A stretch of DNA of 53,592 bases from Acidaminobacter sp. (GCA_009881125.1 WXFH01000042.1:1-53592); one strand, 5' to 3'; positions 43,088 to 52,291 are shown, counted from the first letter of the stretch. Numbers and translations: made by a program. The notes: a model not told the origin generated them from the sequence alone.

Positions 43088-44266
43088 CTACAGCCTTTCC
43101 TTAATCAAAGCCCCAAGCCGCTTGATCCCTTCCACGATCTTGTCGTCCTCCATAGTTGAGAAGTTCAGCCGGATCGCGTTGGTCCGGTCTGCCAGCGGAT
43201 AAAAGGATTCCCCCGGAATATAAGCCACGCCGCGCTTGATGGCTTCAGGCAGCATCGCTTTTGTATCGACATGAGACGGGAGCTCCACCCAGATAAACAT
43301 GCCGCCCTCCGGCCGCTCATACCTGGCCTCCAAAGGAAAGGCCGCTTCCATAGTCTCCAGCATCAGATCACGCCTGCGCTTATACACCCCTTTGATCGTC
43401 TCAAGATGCGCGTCAAAATCATTTTCCTCAAGGAACGCGTCGACCTGCATCTGCGCCAGCTCCGCCGGCTGAAGATCGCAGCCGTATTTCACGAGCTCAA
43501 ATTTCTTGATGAAATCCTCGTGGGCGCAGATCCAGCCCACCCTGAGACCCGGCGACAGCACCTTGGAAAAGGAGCCCATATGTACCACATGCTTACCAGG
43601 GTCCAGCGACTTAACAGAAGGCACCCGCGAACCATCAAACCGCACCTCACCATAAGCATTGTCCTCCAGGATCACCCGGTCATACTTGACCGCCAGTGCC
43701 ACCAGTGCCTGCCGGCGCTCCAGGGACCAGGTCCGCCCCGTCGGGTTCTGGAAATTCGGAATGACATAAATCAGCTTCGCCTCCGGATGCGCCACGAGCT
43801 TCGCCTCCAGATCCTCCGGCTTCATGCCTGCCTCGTCGCTGTCCACGCTTATGTAATCCGTCTCAAAAGTCTTAAACGCTGTCAGTGCCCCAAGATAACT
43901 CGGGTTCTCCGTCAGGACCACTTCCCCGGCATTCAGAAACAGCAGCGCACTCAGACTGATCGCCTGCTGAGAGCCAGTGGTGATGGCAATATTATCCACC
44001 CCCGTCACCACGCCCTCCCGCGCCATCAATCCGGCAATCTTCTGCCGCAGCGGCACATACCCCAGCGTCAGCCCATATTGCAAAGCCGACTCCGCCTGCT
44101 CCCGCAGCACCTTGTCCGTCGCCTGCCGCATGGCCTCCCCCGGAAACAGCTTCGGATCCGGCAGCCCGCCCGCAAAGGAAATCGTCCCCGGATTGGCTGC
44201 AATCATCTTCATGACCTCCCGTATATCCGACGGCTTCAGCGCATTCATTCGATTCGCAAAATTCAT
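43088..44266 (-). CDS. PLP-dependent aminotransferase, class I/II (2-aminoadipate/KAT-like)
   Basis: About 392 residues with ISFAGGLPDPKLFP near the N-terminus, NFQNPTGRTWSLERRQALV, and the PLP lysine in MGSFSKVLSPGLRVGW. This is the fold type I subgroup with broad substrates (2-aminoadipate, branched-chain, aromatic). ATG start (MNFANRM) chosen for GAGGAGG upstream. It sits between ptb and korDABC and would make the 2-oxoacids that the oxidoreductase consumes, the first step of oxidative amino acid fermentation. Confidence 0.85.
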   Translation of the reverse strand: MNFANRMNALKPSDIREVMKMIAANPGTISFAGGLPDPKLFPGEAMRQATDKVLREQAESALQYGLTLGYVPLRQKIAGLMAREGVVTGVDNIAITTGSQQAISLSALLFLNAGEVVLTENPSYLGALTAFKTFETDYISVDSDEAGMKPEDLEAKLVAHPEAKLIYVIPNFQNPTGRTWSLERRQALVALAVKYDRVILEDNAYGEVRFDGSRVPSVKSLDPGKHVVHMGSFSKVLSPGLRVGWICAHEDFIKKFELVKYGCDLQPAELAQMQVDAFLEENDFDAHLETIKGVYKRRRDLMLETMEAAFPLEARYERPEGGMFIWVELPSHVDTKAMLPEAIKRGVAYIPGESFYPLADRTNAIRLNFSTMEDDKIVEGIKRLGALIKERL

Positions 44267-44294
44267 GACCTTATCCTCCTCATAATCCAACACT

Positions 44295-45209
44295 CTATAA
44301 CTGCAAATTCGCCGCCAGATGCGCCAGCGCAATGGAATTCAGCTTAATCTCTGCCGTATCGGACCGCGACCCCAGCACCACAGGATGGCTCGCCCCCAAA
44401 ATGATCCCGGCCCACTTCGCCTTATTGAAATGCAGCCACGACTTCCCCAGCACATTCCCGGTCTCGATATTAGGGAAAATCAGCAGATCCACATCCCCCG
44501 CAATCCGGCTCTCGACCCCTTTGTGCCGCGCCGCCTCAGCGTCAAAGGCCACATCGAAGGCAACAGGCCCCTCAATCACACAGGACGGCAGCTCACCAGA
44601 CCGCACCGCTTCCACCAGCGCCGCCGCGTCCACGGTGGAGACCACCTTTGGATCCACCATTTCATTCGCCGTCAGCGCCGCCACCTTAGGTTCCGGTATG
44701 CCGATGGTCTTCAGTGCCAGCACCGAATTCGCCAATATATCCTTTTTCTGCGCCAGATCCGGGCTGACGTTGACCCCACTATCCGAGGCATAAATCAGCT
44801 TGTGATACCCGGGAACCTCATAAACCGCAAGGAGCGAGAGCAGCCGTCCCGTCCTGAGTCCGCGGTCACGGCTCAGAATCCCCCTCATGTAGACGCTGGT
44901 ATTGACGAACCCCTTCATCAGGATGCTCGCCCGGCCCTCTCTCACCGCTTGAACCGCCGCCTCAACCGCCTCCTCAGGGGTTTCCGCCTCCACAATCTCA
45001 TAGTCCGTCAGCCCAACCTCTTTCGCCAAGCTCTCAATCCCTGCATGACGCCCAACCAGAATCGAGCGGACAAAGCCCAGTTCCTCAGCCAGCTTCACCG
45101 CCTCCAGCACCGCTCTGTCCTCTGCACCGGCGACGCTGATCACAGATCGCGGTGCTGATTTCGCCGCCTCAATCAGCTCTCCAAAGTTTCTCATCATCCC
45201 TGAACCCAT
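44295..45209 (-). CDS. ptb: phosphate butyryltransferase (acyl-CoA to acyl-phosphate)
   Basis: About 304 residues of the phosphate acetyl/butyryltransferase family: SVAGAEDRAVLEAVKLAEEL, ILMKGFVNTSVYMRG, ALTANEMVDPKV, and NIETGNVLGKSWLHFNKAKW. It exchanges CoA for phosphate on short acyl groups. The ATG with GGGGG 8 nt upstream is used; a GTG overlapping the buk stop is possible. It follows buk directly, so the pair conserves energy from acyl-CoA. Branched acyl groups are plausible given the oxidoreductase and aminotransferase next door. One uptake-like decamer lies inside (44700). Confidence 0.85.
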   Translation of the reverse strand: MGSGMMRNFGELIEAAKSAPRSVISVAGAEDRAVLEAVKLAEELGFVRSILVGRHAGIESLAKEVGLTDYEIVEAETPEEAVEAAVQAVREGRASILMKGFVNTSVYMRGILSRDRGLRTGRLLSLLAVYEVPGYHKLIYASDSGVNVSPDLAQKKDILANSVLALKTIGIPEPKVAALTANEMVDPKVVSTVDAAALVEAVRSGELPSCVIEGPVAFDVAFDAEAARHKGVESRIAGDVDLLIFPNIETGNVLGKSWLHFNKAKWAGIILGASHPVVLGSRSDTAEIKLNSIALAHLAANLQL

Positions 45210-45223
45210 CCCATAAGCCCCCT

Positions 45224-46285
45224 TCACCGATACACTTTTGGCGCTTCTTCACCGCTAAGCACTCGGAGCGCTCCAAGGGCCAGCGCTTCCATTTCCATTT
45301 CCCCTGGAACAATTTCAACCTCCGCCAAATAACCCACACGCTTCTCAATTTCCTGGCACACGTAAGCCGAATAAGCTATGCCGCCTGTGAGAATGATGCG
45401 GTCCACCTTCCCATGAAGCGACGCCCCATACATGGCAATTTCCTTGGACACCTGATATATAAAAGCGTCCATGACCAGCTGCGCCTTCTCGTCACCGCTC
45501 AGGCAACGGCTCTCAATGTCCCGCATGTCCTTGGTTCCGAGGTAATCATACATGCCGCCGGTGTTGCTGATCTTATCCACCATTTCACCATAGGTATACT
45601 TGCCCGAATAACACAGCTTGACTAGTGGATAAGTGATGATCCCGCCGCTGCGCTCCGGAGAAAACGGCCCGTCTGACCGACCTCCACTGCCGTCGATCAT
45701 TCTGCCATGGGCGTGGGGCGCAATGGAGATCCCTGAGCCCAGGTGCGCCACTATGAAGTTGAACGCCTCATAGCGCCCCCCCAGCTTAGCGGCCGTCTTT
45801 CTGCAGACTGCCTTGTGATTCAGCGCATGAAGCCAGCTAGCCTTCTCAATGTCAGACAGCCCTGTGAGTCTGGAGATTGGCATGAACTCATCCACGGACA
45901 CCGGATCCACCACATAAGCCTCAACCCCGGCCTCATCCGCGATCTGCCTGGCCAGCACCGCCCCAAGATTGGAAGCATGCTCCCCTTGAATGGCATTTTT
46001 CAAGTCTGAAATCATAGCCTCATTGACCGTGTAAACACCGCCTTCGATGGCCTTCATCAGCCCGCCTCGCCCTGCTACAGCGCTGAGCCCCTCCAGCGGC
46101 TCATTCTGTTCCGCCAAAATCTTAAGTATGAGGCTCTTTCTGTAGTCATACTGATCAAACAACGTCTTGAATCCTTGAAGCTCCGCCTGGGTATGGTCGA
46201 TGCTCTTTTTAAAGACCTCACGCTCGTTGTCATAAATCGCAACTTTAGTCGAGGTACCGCCAGGATTGATGGTCAAAATTCTCAT
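45224..46285 (-). CDS. buk: butyrate kinase (acyl-phosphate to acid + ATP)
   Basis: 353 residues, the usual size. ASKHA-fold marks: ILTINPGGTSTKVAIYDNE at the start, NFIVAHLGSGISIAPHAHGR in the middle and RIILTGGIAYS near the end. It makes ATP from butyryl- or branched acyl-phosphate. First gene of the buk-ptb-aminotransferase-kor series, with GGGAGG upstream. An IclR-type operator (46354-46371) lies about 70 bp before the start. Confidence 0.9.
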   Translation of the reverse strand: MRILTINPGGTSTKVAIYDNEREVFKKSIDHTQAELQGFKTLFDQYDYRKSLILKILAEQNEPLEGLSAVAGRGGLMKAIEGGVYTVNEAMISDLKNAIQGEHASNLGAVLARQIADEAGVEAYVVDPVSVDEFMPISRLTGLSDIEKASWLHALNHKAVCRKTAAKLGGRYEAFNFIVAHLGSGISIAPHAHGRMIDGSGGRSDGPFSPERSGGIITYPLVKLCYSGKYTYGEMVDKISNTGGMYDYLGTKDMRDIESRCLSGDEKAQLVMDAFIYQVSKEIAMYGASLHGKVDRIILTGGIAYSAYVCQEIEKRVGYLAEVEIVPGEMEMEALALGALRVLSGEEAPKVYR

Positions 46286-46353
46286 AGGTATTGGCCTCCC
46301 ATTTCATCAACATTTTCACTTCCAACACGTCATTCACCTATCAAACTCATTTT

Positions 46354-46371
46354 TCAGAACGCCGTTCCGAA
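46354..46371. promoter_or_regulatory. IclR-type operator upstream of buk
   Basis: TCAGAACGCCGTTCCGAA is identical over 18 bp to 48977-48994 before nhaC. It is an imperfect inverted repeat (TCaGAAC/GTTCcGA). Confidence 0.7.
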
Positions 46372-46440
46372 TAATTGAGCTGAGAAAAAAGATAATCGAC
46401 TTATCTTTTTTCAAAAATGGTTTATTTTTCGATATCGAAA

Positions 46441-46500
46441 TCAACTTCAGCGTCGATACCAATATCAACGTCAGCATCAGCGTCAGCGCCAACACCAACA
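46441..46500. repeat. low-complexity 6/9-bp repeat tract
   Basis: Degenerate ATCAGCGTCAGC / CCAACACCAACATC units right after the iclR stop. Probably slippage-prone DNA; no coding role is supported. Confidence 0.55.
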
Positions 46501-46514
46501 TCCGCAGCTCTTTG

Positions 46515-47282
46515 CTAAAGCGCCTCCTGCGTAATCCGCCGGCTGATCTCGACCACCTTTTGAATCTTCTCGTCCAGATCTTCCCGATTCATCCTGACCG
46601 TAGGCCCGGAGATGCTGATCGCCGCTATGGCGTTCCCCCGCTTGTCCAGGATTGGCGCGCCAATGCAATACAGCCCAATCTCCTGCTCCTCGTTGTCAAT
46701 GGCGTAGCCCTGCTGCCGGATCTTCTTAAGCTCCGCCATCATGCCTTCCCAGCTGACAATGGTATTCTCGGTATAACGCTTCAGCGGCTGCTCCGCATAG
46801 GACATGAGGTCAATATCCTTGGAAAAAGCCAGAAGACTTTTGCCGATGGACGATATATGCAAATCGCTGCTCGATCCTACACCCGGATTCACCGACAGCA
46901 CTTTGCTCTTACTGAATTCCTTCAGAATGATCACACTCTTGTAGCCCACTTCCGGATCCCGGTCGAGAACCGACACGTTGACCACTTCGCCATAAGCCTC
47001 AAACAACTCTTTGGCATAAGGGCGAACCACATCCGCGAGAGAAAACTTCTCCCCGACCAGGAGTCCCATGGCATAGACCTTCATCCCCAGCCAGTACTTG
47101 CCGTTTTCGGGGTTCTTCTGGACAAAGCCTTTATATTCCAGGGATGCCAGCGACCTGTGAATGGTGCTTTTGTAGAGGTCCAGATCTCTCGCAAGCTCTG
47201 AAACGCCCATTTCGCCGTTATTATGATACAGCGCCAGCAGGATGTCCAGCGCGCGATCGACAGCGACAATTCTTTCGGTCAT
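46515..47282 (-). CDS. IclR family transcriptional regulator
   Basis: 255 residues: an N-terminal winged helix (RALDILLALYHNNGEMGVSE, LARDLDLYKSTIHRSLASLE) and the IclR effector domain (AAISISGPTVRMNREDLDEK). It sits between the buk series and the OFA carrier, all on one strand. Matching GTTCCGA-type elements before buk, itself, the carrier and nhaC suggest it controls all four. AGGGAG precedes the ATG by 7 nt. The ligand is unknown; an acyl-CoA or 2-oxoacid would fit. Confidence 0.88.
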   Translation of the reverse strand: MTERIVAVDRALDILLALYHNNGEMGVSELARDLDLYKSTIHRSLASLEYKGFVQKNPENGKYWLGMKVYAMGLLVGEKFSLADVVRPYAKELFEAYGEVVNVSVLDRDPEVGYKSVIILKEFSKSKVLSVNPGVGSSSDLHISSIGKSLLAFSKDIDLMSYAEQPLKRYTENTIVSWEGMMAELKKIRQQGYAIDNEEQEIGLYCIGAPILDKRGNAIAAISISGPTVRMNREDLDEKIQKVVEISRRITQEAL

Positions 47283-47300
47283 AATGTGACTCCCTTTCCT

Positions 47301-47328
47301 GTTCCGATTTTTGACAACATCGTTCCGA
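47301..47328. promoter_or_regulatory. two GTTCCGA half-sites before iclR
   Basis: GTTCCGA at 47301-47307 and 47322-47328, 21 bp apart in direct orientation. Probably autoregulation. Confidence 0.55.
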
Positions 47329-47391
47329 CTTTATTTTACAATGAGTGGTTGTTGGTTGTCAATCCATCGGCAATAGCTTTTGTTAAAATTT

Positions 47392-48609
47392 TTAAGCAGC
47401 TCTTGAAGTTCGGTTTGGAACTTTTAGTCTGGAAAATACAAAAGTGAGTCCCAGCGCAACAATCAAGAGGCCGGCAGAAACCATGTACGCTGTGGTAAAT
47501 TGCCCGGTCAGATCGTAGATCCAGGCGCCCGTCATAGGGCCAATTATGCCGCCCACACCCCAGCCAGTGAACATGAGGCCAAAGTTGACGCCAAAGTTCT
47601 TGAGTCCGTATAAGTCAGAAATGGTCGCCGGGAAAACTGAAAAGATCGCGCCGTAGCACATGCCCGCCACCGCGACGCCCACCGCCAGAGCCGGCACTGA
47701 ACGCAGAGTGGTGAACGCAAGCATATTGATGGCTTGCAGAATAAAGATGCCGCGGATCAAATTGAGGCGTCCCAGCTTATCTGACAGGCTGCCGCCCCCA
47801 AATCTGCCTATGGTGTTGAACAGCGCCAGCAGCATGACAAGCAGGAAGCCGCCGGCCCAACTTGCCTGGACTTTGGCAATGGACACGACATGACCAATGA
47901 CCATCAGCCCTGCAGATGAAGACATAGCGAGCATCAGCCAGATCACCCAGAATTTTGGCGACCGGAGCATTTCCTGCCAGGTGTGGTCATTCAGCGCCTG
48001 GGCCTTTTCCATGACCGTCTGTTTGGCAGCATCCTTCTCCGGCGGATTCTTGAGGAGTTGCGCCAGGATCATCCCCACTGCCAGACTGATCGTGCCAACG
48101 ACAATGAATACCGCAGAAACACCATAGGTTTGATTGAGCCAGTTCGCCAGTGGCGAATACATCATAGAGGACAAACTGACGCCACCGACGACCACACCGG
48201 TGACCATGCCCTTCTTCTCTTTTGGAAACCATTTTACTGCCGGCGGGGTGGTTGACACATTCAGAATCCCAATCCCGCTGCCTCCAATCAGACCAAAGGC
48301 CACAGCCACAAACAGCGGCTCCGTCTTGAGTCCGGACAAAATGGCACCGGTGCCCATCAGTATGACGCCAATAGTCGCAGTCCACCTGGGTCCCTTTTGA
48401 TCCTGCAGCTTTCCAAAGAACACCATGGCTATGACGAAAGTTACAGTTGCCAAGGTATACGGCAGCGATGCCTGCTTGCTGGTCCATCCCAGCTGGTCAA
48501 TCAGCGAACGGCTGACTATGCCCCATATGTAGAGCATCCCGGACACAAGATTAATCCCTGCGGCGGCACCCAGCACGGTGTACGCCTTTTTTTGTGTTGC
48601 GCTTTTCAT
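47392..48609 (-). CDS. MFS carrier, oxalate/formate antiporter (OFA) family
   Basis: About 405 residues, twelve helices, opening KAYTVLGAAAGINLVSGMLY and then IWGIVSRSLIDQLGW, an OFA-type start. ATG chosen because AAGGAGG is just upstream; the longer frame to 48669 has none. Shares its control element with buk and nhaC, so it probably exchanges a carboxylate end product or a 2-oxoacid. Distinct in sequence from the OFA carrier at 1967. Confidence 0.8.
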   Translation of the reverse strand: MKSATQKKAYTVLGAAAGINLVSGMLYIWGIVSRSLIDQLGWTSKQASLPYTLATVTFVIAMVFFGKLQDQKGPRWTATIGVILMGTGAILSGLKTEPLFVAVAFGLIGGSGIGILNVSTTPPAVKWFPKEKKGMVTGVVVGGVSLSSMMYSPLANWLNQTYGVSAVFIVVGTISLAVGMILAQLLKNPPEKDAAKQTVMEKAQALNDHTWQEMLRSPKFWVIWLMLAMSSSAGLMVIGHVVSIAKVQASWAGGFLLVMLLALFNTIGRFGGGSLSDKLGRLNLIRGIFILQAINMLAFTTLRSVPALAVGVAVAGMCYGAIFSVFPATISDLYGLKNFGVNFGLMFTGWGVGGIIGPMTGAWIYDLTGQFTTAYMVSAGLLIVALGLTFVFSRLKVPNRTSRAA

Positions 48610-48681
48610 GTGCTGCTCCTCCTTTTCAGTGTGTAGTTTCATTAACAGCAATTGTAAATGATTCCGCACACATATTCAACT

Positions 48682-48709
48682 CTATTTCCGGTCTGTCGTT
48701 CCGAAATAG
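48682..48709. promoter_or_regulatory. IclR-type operator before the OFA carrier
   Basis: CTATTTC and GAAATAG arms enclose TTCCGGTCTGTCGTTCCGAA. It shares GTTCCGAA with the buk and nhaC sites. Confidence 0.6.
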
Positions 48710-48976
48710 TTTCAGTGAATCACTATAGCATTATAAGAATCAGAGTTCAACCCATTTGAAAATCAATTATTATTTGCCTTGCTCTTTATGAATATTTCTT
48801 CTTAAAGGAGTCAGTGCCATTCAAGAGAAAGACTTTGCTGAATCTGACATCCGCGTCTTTCTAAAATTATTTTGTGCCCATATGAAACGATACTCCCTTC
48901 ACTTTTCATAGGATAATCTGAAATTTAACGCTTGATTTTTTGCAATTTTCAGTTTAATCTAAGGTCATGCCATTTT

Positions 48977-48994
48977 ATCAGAACGCCGTTCCGA
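48977..48994. promoter_or_regulatory. IclR-type operator upstream of nhaC
   Basis: Identical over 18 bp (TCAGAACGCCGTTCCGAA) to 46354-46371 before buk, in the same window orientation. Confidence 0.7.
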
Positions 48995-49032
48995 AAATTT
49001 ACATCCAAAAATCGCAAAGGAGGAACTCTTCA

Positions 49033-50442
49033 ATGGTCACAAAGATGAAGAAACAAGCCACCCTGGGTCACGCACTCATCCCCATGCTCTTTATCATTGC
49101 AGCGCTGATCTTTACCATGCAATTTTGGGGCGGTGACCCCCACATTCCAATCCTCATGGCAGCGGTTGTCGCGGCAATTGTCTCAGTCTTTGGTCTCGGT
49201 TATACATGGAAGGAGCTTGAGGATGGGATTATCGACACCATAAAAATGTCTATGCAGGCTCTGTTGATCGTCATGATCATAGGGATGATCATAGGCACCT
49301 GGATTCTGGGCGGCATAGTGCCAACCATGATCTACTATGGCTTGAAGCTCCTATCTCCGAGCATTTTTCTCGTTGCGACTGTGCTGCTCTGCAGTGTGGT
49401 TTCCCTTGCAACCGGCAGCTCCTGGACGACTGCTGGTACGGTCGGAATCGCCCTTGTCGGCGTCGGCATTGGACTTGGCATGAATCCAGGTTTAGTTGCG
49501 GGCGCGATCGTCTCCGGCGCCTACTTTGGCGACAAGATGTCCCCACTTTCCGATACCACCAACCTGGCACCTGCCATGGCCGGCTCTACACTTTTTGAGC
49601 ACATCCGACATATGACCTATACCACCGGGCCATCCTTAATCATTTCGCTGATCATCTACGGGATCATTGGAATGAAGTTTGCCAACAACGACCTGGACAC
49701 CTCTGCCATCAATGAAATCCTCACAGGTATGGAAGCCAACTTCAATATTTCCCTTGTCCTCTTCGTGGCGCCACTGCTGGTAATTCTCATGGTCATCTTT
49801 AAAGCGCCCGCAATCCCGGGACTTATGGGCGGCGCGCTCCTCGGAGCTCTGTTCGCATTTATTTTTCAAGGGGCAGACATGTCCTCCATTATCGAAGCCA
49901 TGCACTACGGCTATACCTCAGAAACAGGCATTACTGTGATTGATGACCTTCTCTCCCGCGGCGGTCTCGACAGTATGATGTGGACCCTGTCCCTGATCCT
50001 TTGCGCCATGAGCTTTGGCGGCGTTATGGAGAAGTCCGGCATGCTGGAAGCTATTGCCCGTTCAATTCTGAAACTCGCCCACGGCACAGGAAGCCTTGTG
50101 CTTGCAACGATCATCACCATCATAGGCATGAACCTGATGGCCGGCGACCAATATCTCTCCATAGTTATCCCTGGCCGTATGTATAAACAAATTTATCAGG
50201 AACGCGGCCTTCATCCAAAGAATCTCTCCCGCGTCCTTGAAGACGCAGGCACGCTGACGTCGCCACTGGTGCCTTGGAATACCTGCGGCATCTTCATGGC
50301 TGGCACCCTGGGCGTCGCCACCCTGGCCTATCTGCCTTACGCTTACCTGAACCTGATCAATCCGCTGGTTTCAATTTTCTACGGGTTCACTGGCATCACC
50401 ATGGAGAAGCTTCCTGAAGCCGAAGCTGCGGCTGCCGCATAG
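49033..50442 (+). CDS. nhaC: Na+/H+ antiporter, NhaC family
   Basis: About 469 residues, ten to twelve helices, with the NhaC hallmark SGAYFGDKMSPLSDTTNLAP and the later MNLMAGDQYLSIVIPGRMY. NhaC proteins exchange sodium for protons; some relatives exchange organic acids (malate/lactate). ATG with AGGAGG 9 nt upstream; the longer frame from 48967 runs through the IclR operator and is not real. Control by the same element as buk suggests a link to fermentation acids or sodium-coupled uptake. Confidence 0.86.
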   Translation: MVTKMKKQATLGHALIPMLFIIAALIFTMQFWGGDPHIPILMAAVVAAIVSVFGLGYTWKELEDGIIDTIKMSMQALLIVMIIGMIIGTWILGGIVPTMIYYGLKLLSPSIFLVATVLLCSVVSLATGSSWTTAGTVGIALVGVGIGLGMNPGLVAGAIVSGAYFGDKMSPLSDTTNLAPAMAGSTLFEHIRHMTYTTGPSLIISLIIYGIIGMKFANNDLDTSAINEILTGMEANFNISLVLFVAPLLVILMVIFKAPAIPGLMGGALLGALFAFIFQGADMSSIIEAMHYGYTSETGITVIDDLLSRGGLDSMMWTLSLILCAMSFGGVMEKSGMLEAIARSILKLAHGTGSLVLATIITIIGMNLMAGDQYLSIVIPGRMYKQIYQERGLHPKNLSRVLEDAGTLTSPLVPWNTCGIFMAGTLGVATLAYLPYAYLNLINPLVSIFYGFTGITMEKLPEAEAAAAA

Positions 50443-50492
50443 ATTAGAACATAATTACATAACGTCTGTTTAAGAATAGATTAATTAACTGT

Positions 50493-50554
50493 GACCATCG
50501 GCAACCTCTTTCAAAGCTTTTCAAAAAGCTTTTTTAGGATTCCTGCCGATGGTC
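50493..50554. terminator. terminator with paired uptake-like decamers after nhaC
   Basis: GACCATCGGCA (50493-50503) pairs with TGCCGATGGTC (50544-50554). A smaller AAAGCTTTT/AAAAGCTTTT stem lies in the loop. Confidence 0.85.
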
Positions 50555-50786
50555 ATTTCAATTCCCACCTCTCCCCCGGGAGCGGTTTCAGCCACACAAA
50601 TCCCAGATCGTCAACCCTCTCAAACGCTGATATTTTTACAGATCGTACAAAAGGTAAATTCTTTTTACGTATGAAGATAGAAACCTGCTTCTCAAATCAT
50701 AACACCTCTACTTAACTAACCATCGAAACTGCTTAAATCACCGTGTTTGAAGCAATTTGGAAATTATCATACAATTTTGATAACAC

Positions 50787-50802
50787 TGGCACAACTATTG
50801 CA
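50787..50802 (+). promoter_or_regulatory. sigma-54 (-24/-12) promoter
   Basis: TGGCACAACTATTGCA fits TGGCACR-N4-TTGCA. It lies about 46 bp before the M20 start. Confidence 0.85.
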
Positions 50803-50847
50803 CTGATTTATTGAATCACTTAGAAAACCACATAGGAGGCGTACCCC

Positions 50848-52260
50848 TTGAAATCAGAATATCATGAGAACAAGACCATCTTAATTAAGGAAACCGGCAG
50901 CGTAAAAAATTCAGGCACGATCCGCTTAACCCCCGAAGGTGACCTCAAACTGGACGAGGCCGCTCTGAAGGCCCTGGGCTTCAAACTGGAATGGACTGAA
51001 GATGGCGCGGTTGGGACCTTGAAGCAGATTACAGACGCTGGAGCAGAACTAACGTCAGAAGAATTGGCCTTTGTATCAGAAATGACGGATTTCTCAGAGC
51101 TCATTGGGGACGCGTCGAAAAAAATCTACGACAACCCTGAACTGGCATTTAAGGAATCCTTTGCCTGCGACCTGCTCTGCGCTATTTTTGAGAACCATGG
51201 CTTCAGTCTCGAACGAAGCCCAAAAGGCGTTCATCCGGTGACAAAGGAACCGTGGACAATGGACACTGCCTTTATCGCCACCTTGGACGGCATGTCCGGC
51301 GGCCCTTCAATAGCACTTATGCTTGAATATGACGCGCTGCCAGGAGGGCACGCCTGCGGACATAACCTGATCGCGTCAGCAGGATTGGCGGCAGCGCTTC
51401 TGCTGGCGAAACGCATACCTCAACTGAAGGGCCGCCTGGTCGTCTACGGTACGCCCGGAGAAGAAGGCAAAGCCGGCAAGGCTCACATGGTTGAAGCCGG
51501 AATGTTTCAGGACATTGATGTCGCCCTCGTCACTCATCCCGGCGACCGTTGGGCAACAGGCTCTGATTTCCTCGCGACCAAAACCGCGACTATTGTCTAC
51601 AAGGGCGTGCCGTCCCATGCATCCGCAGCCCCGGAAAAAGGCGTCAGCGCGCTGGATGCCGCAGTCATAACCTATAATGCTATAGAACTTCAGCGGGAAC
51701 ACTTGAGAGGTGACGCCAGAGTCCACGGCTTTATCCGGGATGGCGGAAAAATATGCAACGTGGTGCCGGACCGTGCCGAGATGGACTGGGCTGTTCGCGC
51801 CTTGGACAATGTTTACATGGAAAAGCTTGCGAACATGATCGAGCGCTGCGCCCAGGCCGGTGCCCTGGCGACAGGCGCTGAAATGGAACTTTCCTGGAGT
51901 GTACCTTACGGCGCACCCGTGAAGGTTCCGACCCTGGACCGTCTGGTTCTCGATCTGGCCAAAGCTACGAAAGCAGGACTGATCAAGTCCTTTGATGTCC
52001 TAGGGTCATCAGATCTCGGCAATGTCTCTTTCGAACTGCCAACCTGCAATTTGTGGTTCGCCATTGCCGGCGAAGGCACTATGCCGCACACCGTGGAATT
52101 CCTTGAGGCAGCTGGTTCAGACGAGGCGGTGGGGGCGGCTTTGAACGCCGGTAAAGTCATGGCCCTGGCGGCTCTGAGGCTATTTAACGACCCGGCGTTA
52201 GTCGCCGTTATCCAGGAGGAATTTATCGTTTCAAAACAGCGGCTTATAGCCCAGTCTTAA
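50848..52260 (+). CDS. M20 amidohydrolase, AbgB-like, with N-terminal extension (paralogue B)
   Basis: 470 residues, closely similar to the gene at 31157 throughout, including the extra N-terminal 75 residues (GDLKLDEAALKALGFKLEWT). Metal and catalytic motifs: EYDALPGGHACGHN (160-173), TPGEEGKAGKAH, THPGD, SHASAAPEKG and GSSDLGNVSFELPT. TTG start with AGGAGG upstream. It has its own sigma-54 promoter and is followed 31 bp later by another M20 enzyme, making a two-hydrolase operon, whereas paralogue A is paired with a carrier. Confidence 0.83.
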   Translation: MKSEYHENKTILIKETGSVKNSGTIRLTPEGDLKLDEAALKALGFKLEWTEDGAVGTLKQITDAGAELTSEELAFVSEMTDFSELIGDASKKIYDNPELAFKESFACDLLCAIFENHGFSLERSPKGVHPVTKEPWTMDTAFIATLDGMSGGPSIALMLEYDALPGGHACGHNLIASAGLAAALLLAKRIPQLKGRLVVYGTPGEEGKAGKAHMVEAGMFQDIDVALVTHPGDRWATGSDFLATKTATIVYKGVPSHASAAPEKGVSALDAAVITYNAIELQREHLRGDARVHGFIRDGGKICNVVPDRAEMDWAVRALDNVYMEKLANMIERCAQAGALATGAEMELSWSVPYGAPVKVPTLDRLVLDLAKATKAGLIKSFDVLGSSDLGNVSFELPTCNLWFAIAGEGTMPHTVEFLEAAGSDEAVGAALNAGKVMALAALRLFNDPALVAVIQEEFIVSKQRLIAQS

Positions 52261-52291
52261 GCAAAACAAAAATAGAACGGAGGTCAGTACC

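Larger units (their letters stand above)
48610..49032. other. divergent control region of OFA carrier and nhaC
   Basis: Two IclR-type sites (48682-48709 and 48977-48994) lie at its ends. The middle, 48715-48960, is AT-rich with no supported gene. Confidence 0.5.
50443..50847. other. gap with terminator and sigma-54 promoter
   Basis: It holds the nhaC terminator (50493-50554), a -24/-12 promoter (50787-50802), and an inverted repeat TTATCA/TGATAA near 50764-50783 which may be an activator or operator site. No gene is supported. Confidence 0.5.

Noticed and set aside
43271..44347. 358-codon open frame antisense to the aminotransferase
   Set aside because: Arg/His-rich shadow of a well-supported gene.
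46266..47201. 311-codon open frame antisense to iclR
   Set aside because: It runs through the low-complexity tract and opposes a clear IclR gene.
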